Positions 6,801 through 8,143 of a stretch of DNA of 8,143 bases are shown here, piece by piece. The notes under the pieces are model-generated. The model was not told the origin of the DNA, did no database searches, and saw only the letters and a program-made list of their open reading frames with translations. The stretch lies in assembly GCA_031280945.1 (NCBI GenBank), contig JAITGB010000123.1:1-8143 (forward strand). Direction: 5' to 3'. The position numbers and the translations under genes are program-made. Source of the stretch: Spirochaetales bacterium (lineage in GTDB: Bacteria > Spirochaetota > Spirochaetia > DTKZ01). How positions within the stretch are numbered: the stretch's first letter is position 1; every line of letters starts with the position of its first letter.

Positions 6801-8108
6801 CGGCCCCTTGTGTACGAATGGTTCCCCAAACTGAAAAAAAAGCTCTTCGCGGAGGCGGGAACTCTTTTTTCCGCATCGCCTGAGTTTGAGGCAGCCCTCC
6901 GCGCCTTTGTTCTCCGCGCCCTTGAATTCCGGGGACTCTCCGGCGAGAGCGAAGGCAAACTCACGAGCCTTGTTCTGCACCGCCTCGCCTGCGCGGGCCA
7001 GTGGAGGCGAGCTTTCAAGGCCGCGGTGAAAGCCCGTGCGGACAGCGCGGGAGCAAAAAAAGGTAAACTCCCTCACGCCGCGCCGGAAAAAACAGAAGCC
7101 GCAAAGTCTTCCGCCGAAGCGGGCCGGGACTTTCTTCTCGCGGAGGAGGAGCCTTTTACGGAAGAAATCCTTTTCCTGTACGCGGTTTTGCAGGGCGCGG
7201 GAGACCCCCCTGTTCTTGACGACTGGGCCCTGTACGCGGAGGCCGGAAAACTCTTTGCCGCCTCCGGCGCGGATATTGGAAAAGCAGAGTCTTTGCGCCT
7301 CCTCCTTAAAATTCTCCTGAACACCGATTCATGGTTTGAGGCCGTCAAGAAATACGAGTCCCTTGCCGTGAGGAGCCGCACCGCGCTTGAAAATCTTTTT
7401 GCAAGCCCCGATGTTCAAGCGTACGCAGGCGTAAACCATTATCAGGGCGACGTGTACTTTAACCGGGAAGGTTTTCTTTCCCTCGTACGGAACCTCGTTT
7501 TTGTTTCCCTTGTCAAGCGGGGTTCCGCCGGCAAGGACTTTGCGGACGCCCACCTTGCCTCCCTCCCGGAGCTTGCCCTTTTGGGAAGGTGGATTACCTC
7601 CCACGAGAAAGCGGACTACCGCCTTTTAAAACTCTTTGAACATACAGGCGAAGACGCCTTTGCAAAAACCGCAAAGCCCTCATCTGCAGGGAAATCCGCG
7701 CAAGAACCGGAAAGCGCAAGTCCCGCGAAGAGCAGCGCCGCACCCCCCGCGCCGAAACCCATAAAGCCGGCAGCGCCGAAAAACGCCGAGCCAAACGCCG
7801 CGAAACCCAGGCCGCCGGCAACAGTAAAGCCCGCGCCCAAACCCGCTGCGCCCAAGCCTGCTGCGCCAAAAAGCGCTGCTGCAAAGCCCGAGCCAAAAAA
7901 AGCCGCGCCCAAACTTCCCGCAAAGCCCAAACCCGCACCGAAAGAACCCGGGGGAAGTAAGCCGCCCGCCGCGCCCAAACCCGCAAAGCCGCCGGCAACA
8001 GCAAAGCCCGCGCCCAAACCCGTAAAACCCAGGCCCGCGCCCGCCAAACCCGCAGCCGGCCCGGAAAAGAAACCCGCGCCGAAAAAGGTTGACGGCGGGA
8101 AGAAATAG
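3834..8108 (+). CDS. Very long GH13 alpha-amylase-family protein with repeat-encoded N-terminus and Ala/Pro/Lys tail
   Basis: This 1424-residue protein has no signal peptide or membrane segment, so it is probably cytoplasmic. Layout: residues 1-6 native start; about 7-66 encoded by hairpin element copy B; about 67-430 helical N-terminal region; GH13 barrel from about 434 (GINGLWLIGLWERSAASKRI) to about 800; a helical C-terminal region with the motif NHYQGDVYFNREGF (1201-1214); and a disordered tail (1277-1424). GH13 regions: I, DMVPNH (501-506); II, RFDAA with nucleophile Asp621; III, LAEAFW with acid/base Glu686; IV, NNPDEETA, where Pro746 replaces the usual His before Asp747. It belongs to a family of long GH13 proteins that I recall from Chlorobi, spirochaetes and related bacteria; exact specificity is unknown. 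Hydrolase or transglycosylase on alpha-glucans is the safe call. Coupling to malQ supports glycogen or maltodextrin turnover. Met48 is an alternative internal start, but it lacks a good ribosome-binding site and lies inside the element. Confidence 0.9.
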   Translation: MKSNSEFGRLLSFFASGKKTQDRAIRSNSSKNASGVFLRDFRFYPGCMDEQQSVRIATSPLRGPGAYSITLIAQQILHSLSLKRSLIRLSRLTPARSGVYAQSSFGPREFHISRAAREKYAFDESLYSLNGNVIFTNVSAVREFTAKVNEKRSASRYPERAMRAGHLHAMGLIDEILHYVAGLYRESFGAAVFTRAVKSLKAAFGAESFEAALLHFVKDFPPLAVHTGQVSPEEYLAGTSEGVANTEIALEEMLMLWLANDNPAFAPFGELFDDTEMRGCTNYLMLIGGLKDFFADEPKFGPKNHCLPDMLKEPVVASPYSLSGQLEYIREHWGLLLGSFLDRLLRGLDLIREEDKARGFATGGTSEVYTYSGEGYGDEEFERFSPDKDWMPKVVLLAKSTLVWLDQLSRKYGRPITTLDGIPDAELDSISGRGINGLWLIGLWERSAASKRIKELCGNQDAAASAYSLRDYSVAHELGGWAALTDLRRRAWKRGIRIASDMVPNHTGIDSTWMSEHPERFIQSPYPPFPGYTFTGENLFPNSDVGVFIEDHYYDRTDAAVVFKRVHWPSGDTRYIYHGNDGTHMPWNDTAQLNFLLPEVREAVIRTILHVARNFPIIRFDAAMTLAKRHFARLWYPEPGSGGDIPSRAERGLSRDEFNRLFPVEFWREVVDRVALECPDTLLLAEAFWMMEGYFVRTLGMHRVYNSAFMNMLKNEDNAKYRTTIKNTQEFDKDILKRFVNFMNNPDEETAIAQFGDSDKYFGVCTLMVTMPGLPMIGHGQIEGFREKYGMEYRRAYHAEEPNQGLIGRHEREIFPLLKKRYLFAEVAHFLLYDVYDEYGRVNENIFAYSNRSERESALVLYNNAYSCGWGWLRMSAAYGEKAGGAEKNLVQRSLADGLGLGWEGNRFCVFREQKSNSWFIRSCQELHEKGLFINLKGYETQVFLDIHEVIDDEAGSYRKLAESLGGSGTDSIAAALREMMYQPLYAAFRPLVYEWFPKLKKKLFAEAGTLFSASPEFEAALRAFVLRALEFRGLSGESEGKLTSLVLHRLACAGQWRRAFKAAVKARADSAGAKKGKLPHAAPEKTEAAKSSAEAGRDFLLAEEEPFTEEILFLYAVLQGAGDPPVLDDWALYAEAGKLFAASGADIGKAESLRLLLKILLNTDSWFEAVKKYESLAVRSRTALENLFASPDVQAYAGVNHYQGDVYFNREGFLSLVRNLVFVSLVKRGSAGKDFADAHLASLPELALLGRWITSHEKADYRLLKLFEHTGEDAFAKTAKPSSAGKSAQEPESASPAKSSAAPPAPKPIKPAAPKNAEPNAAKPRPPATVKPAPKPAAPKPAAPKSAAAKPEPKKAAPKLPAKPKPAPKEPGGSKPPAAPKPAKPPATAKPAPKPVKPRPAPAKPAAGPEKKPAPKKVDGGKK
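3899..3922 (+). repeat. Conserved linker 1 of the hairpin element (copy B)
   Basis: This is the counterpart of the - strand linker at 834-857, 23 of 24 bases identical. It codes for RAIRSNSS in the GH13 protein. Confidence 0.9.
3924..3944 (+). terminator. Terminator-like hairpin inside the start of the GH13 gene
   Basis: AAAAACGCC, loop TCC, GGCGTTTTT forms a 9-bp stem with four G:C pairs at the top, an A-run before and a T-run of five after. This is the form of a weak intrinsic terminator on the + strand, 90 bases into the coding sequence. It may simply be a module of the hairpin element, and translating ribosomes would oppose its folding. Function is unproven. Confidence 0.35.
3946..3968 (+). 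repeat. Conserved linker 2 of the hairpin element (copy B)
   Basis: This is the counterpart of the - strand linker at 791-813, 20 of 23 bases identical. Aligned on GGG it also resembles linker 1 of this copy at 14 of 20 positions. It codes for LRDFRFYP in the GH13 protein. Confidence 0.85.
7041..7121 (+). other. Ala/Lys-rich linker inside the GH13 C-terminal region
   Basis: Residues about 1070-1096 (starting DSAGAKKGKLPHAAPEKTEA) are low-complexity and charged, between helical segments. It is similar in composition to the MalQ insert at 2142-2258 and to the tail at 7662-8105. Confidence 0.6.
7811..7845 (+). repeat. Direct repeat unit 1 in the tail
   Basis: This 35-base unit recurs at 7988-8022 with one mismatch (T versus C). 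The spacing is 177 bases, exactly 59 codons, so both copies encode PPAT(V/A)KPAPKP in the same frame. It points to tail growth by in-frame duplication. Confidence 0.85.
7988..8022 (+). repeat. Direct repeat unit 2 in the tail
   Basis: This is the second copy of the 35-base unit at 7811-7845, 34 of 35 bases identical, in the same frame. Confidence 0.85.
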
Positions 8109-8143
8109 CCGCGTAAGGGTTTGTTGTGTGGTTATTCCCGCGG
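8109..8143 (+). other. Window edge after the GH13 gene
   Basis: Thirty-five bases with a CCGCG (8108-8112 region) and a CGCGG at the very end that could form a short stem. The window stops before any U-run, so a terminator cannot be judged. Confidence 0.3.

Larger units (their letters stand above)
7662..8105 (+). other. Basic Ala/Pro/Lys tail of the GH13 protein
   Basis: Residues 1277-1424 (148 residues) are almost entirely Ala, Pro and Lys with some Glu/Ser, built on KPAPKPAAPKPAAPK-like units. The tail is strongly basic and predicted to be disordered. It resembles histone H1-like or cell-envelope-linker tails in composition only. The DNA is extremely C/A-rich on the + strand. Possible roles, all inferred, are binding a polyanion, binding the glycogen surface, or tethering the enzyme. 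Confidence 0.8.

Noticed and set aside
7594..8047. Long reverse-strand open frames over the Ala/Pro/Lys tail
   Set aside because: They are antisense shadows of the C/A-rich repeat coding sequence, with Gly/Ala/Phe or Arg/Ala-rich low complexity and no supporting signals.

Overview
The window is a 57-60 % GC stretch of bacterial chromosome (estimated by eye) with every gene on the + strand. The gene set and the architecture of the long GH13 protein fit a spirochaete of the Treponema kind, but this is inferred from family resemblance. No rRNA or other decisive marker is present.

Layout: (1) 1-639 is the 3' part of purQ, the glutaminase subunit of FGAM synthase (purine synthesis). (2) 640-970 has no gene and is packed with eight inverted repeats joined by short linkers. 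It is element copy A, reading on the - strand. (3) 1043-1636 encodes a DUF151 'bifunctional nuclease' family protein with a C-terminal UVR motif. (4) 1719-3830 is malQ, a GH77 4-alpha-glucanotransferase. (5) 3834-8108 encodes a 1424-residue GH13 alpha-amylase-family protein. It starts three bases after malQ, its ribosome-binding site overlaps the malQ stop, and it ends in a long Ala/Pro/Lys tail. The last two genes look like a translationally coupled operon for cytoplasmic alpha-glucan (glycogen or maltodextrin) metabolism: MalQ would shuffle glucan chains and the GH13 enzyme would cleave or transfer alpha-glucosidic links.

The most unusual content is a modular hairpin element present twice. 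Copy A lies between purQ and the DUF151 gene. Copy B (3852-4030) lies inside the start of the GH13 gene, in frame and without stops, so about 60 N-terminal residues are repeat-encoded. Between copies the single-stranded linkers are nearly identical (one linker matches at 23 of 24 bases), while the stems differ in sequence and keep perfect pairing. The length difference at the second hairpin is 3 nt, which keeps the reading frame. Within each copy the two linkers are themselves related (15/20 and 14/20 bases), so the element looks built from linker-plus-hairpin units.

A second large-scale signal is a reversal of strand composition. The left 2.2 kb is G/T-rich on the + strand and the region after about 3.4 kb is C/A-rich, although all genes point the same way. 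The change takes place gradually across malQ.
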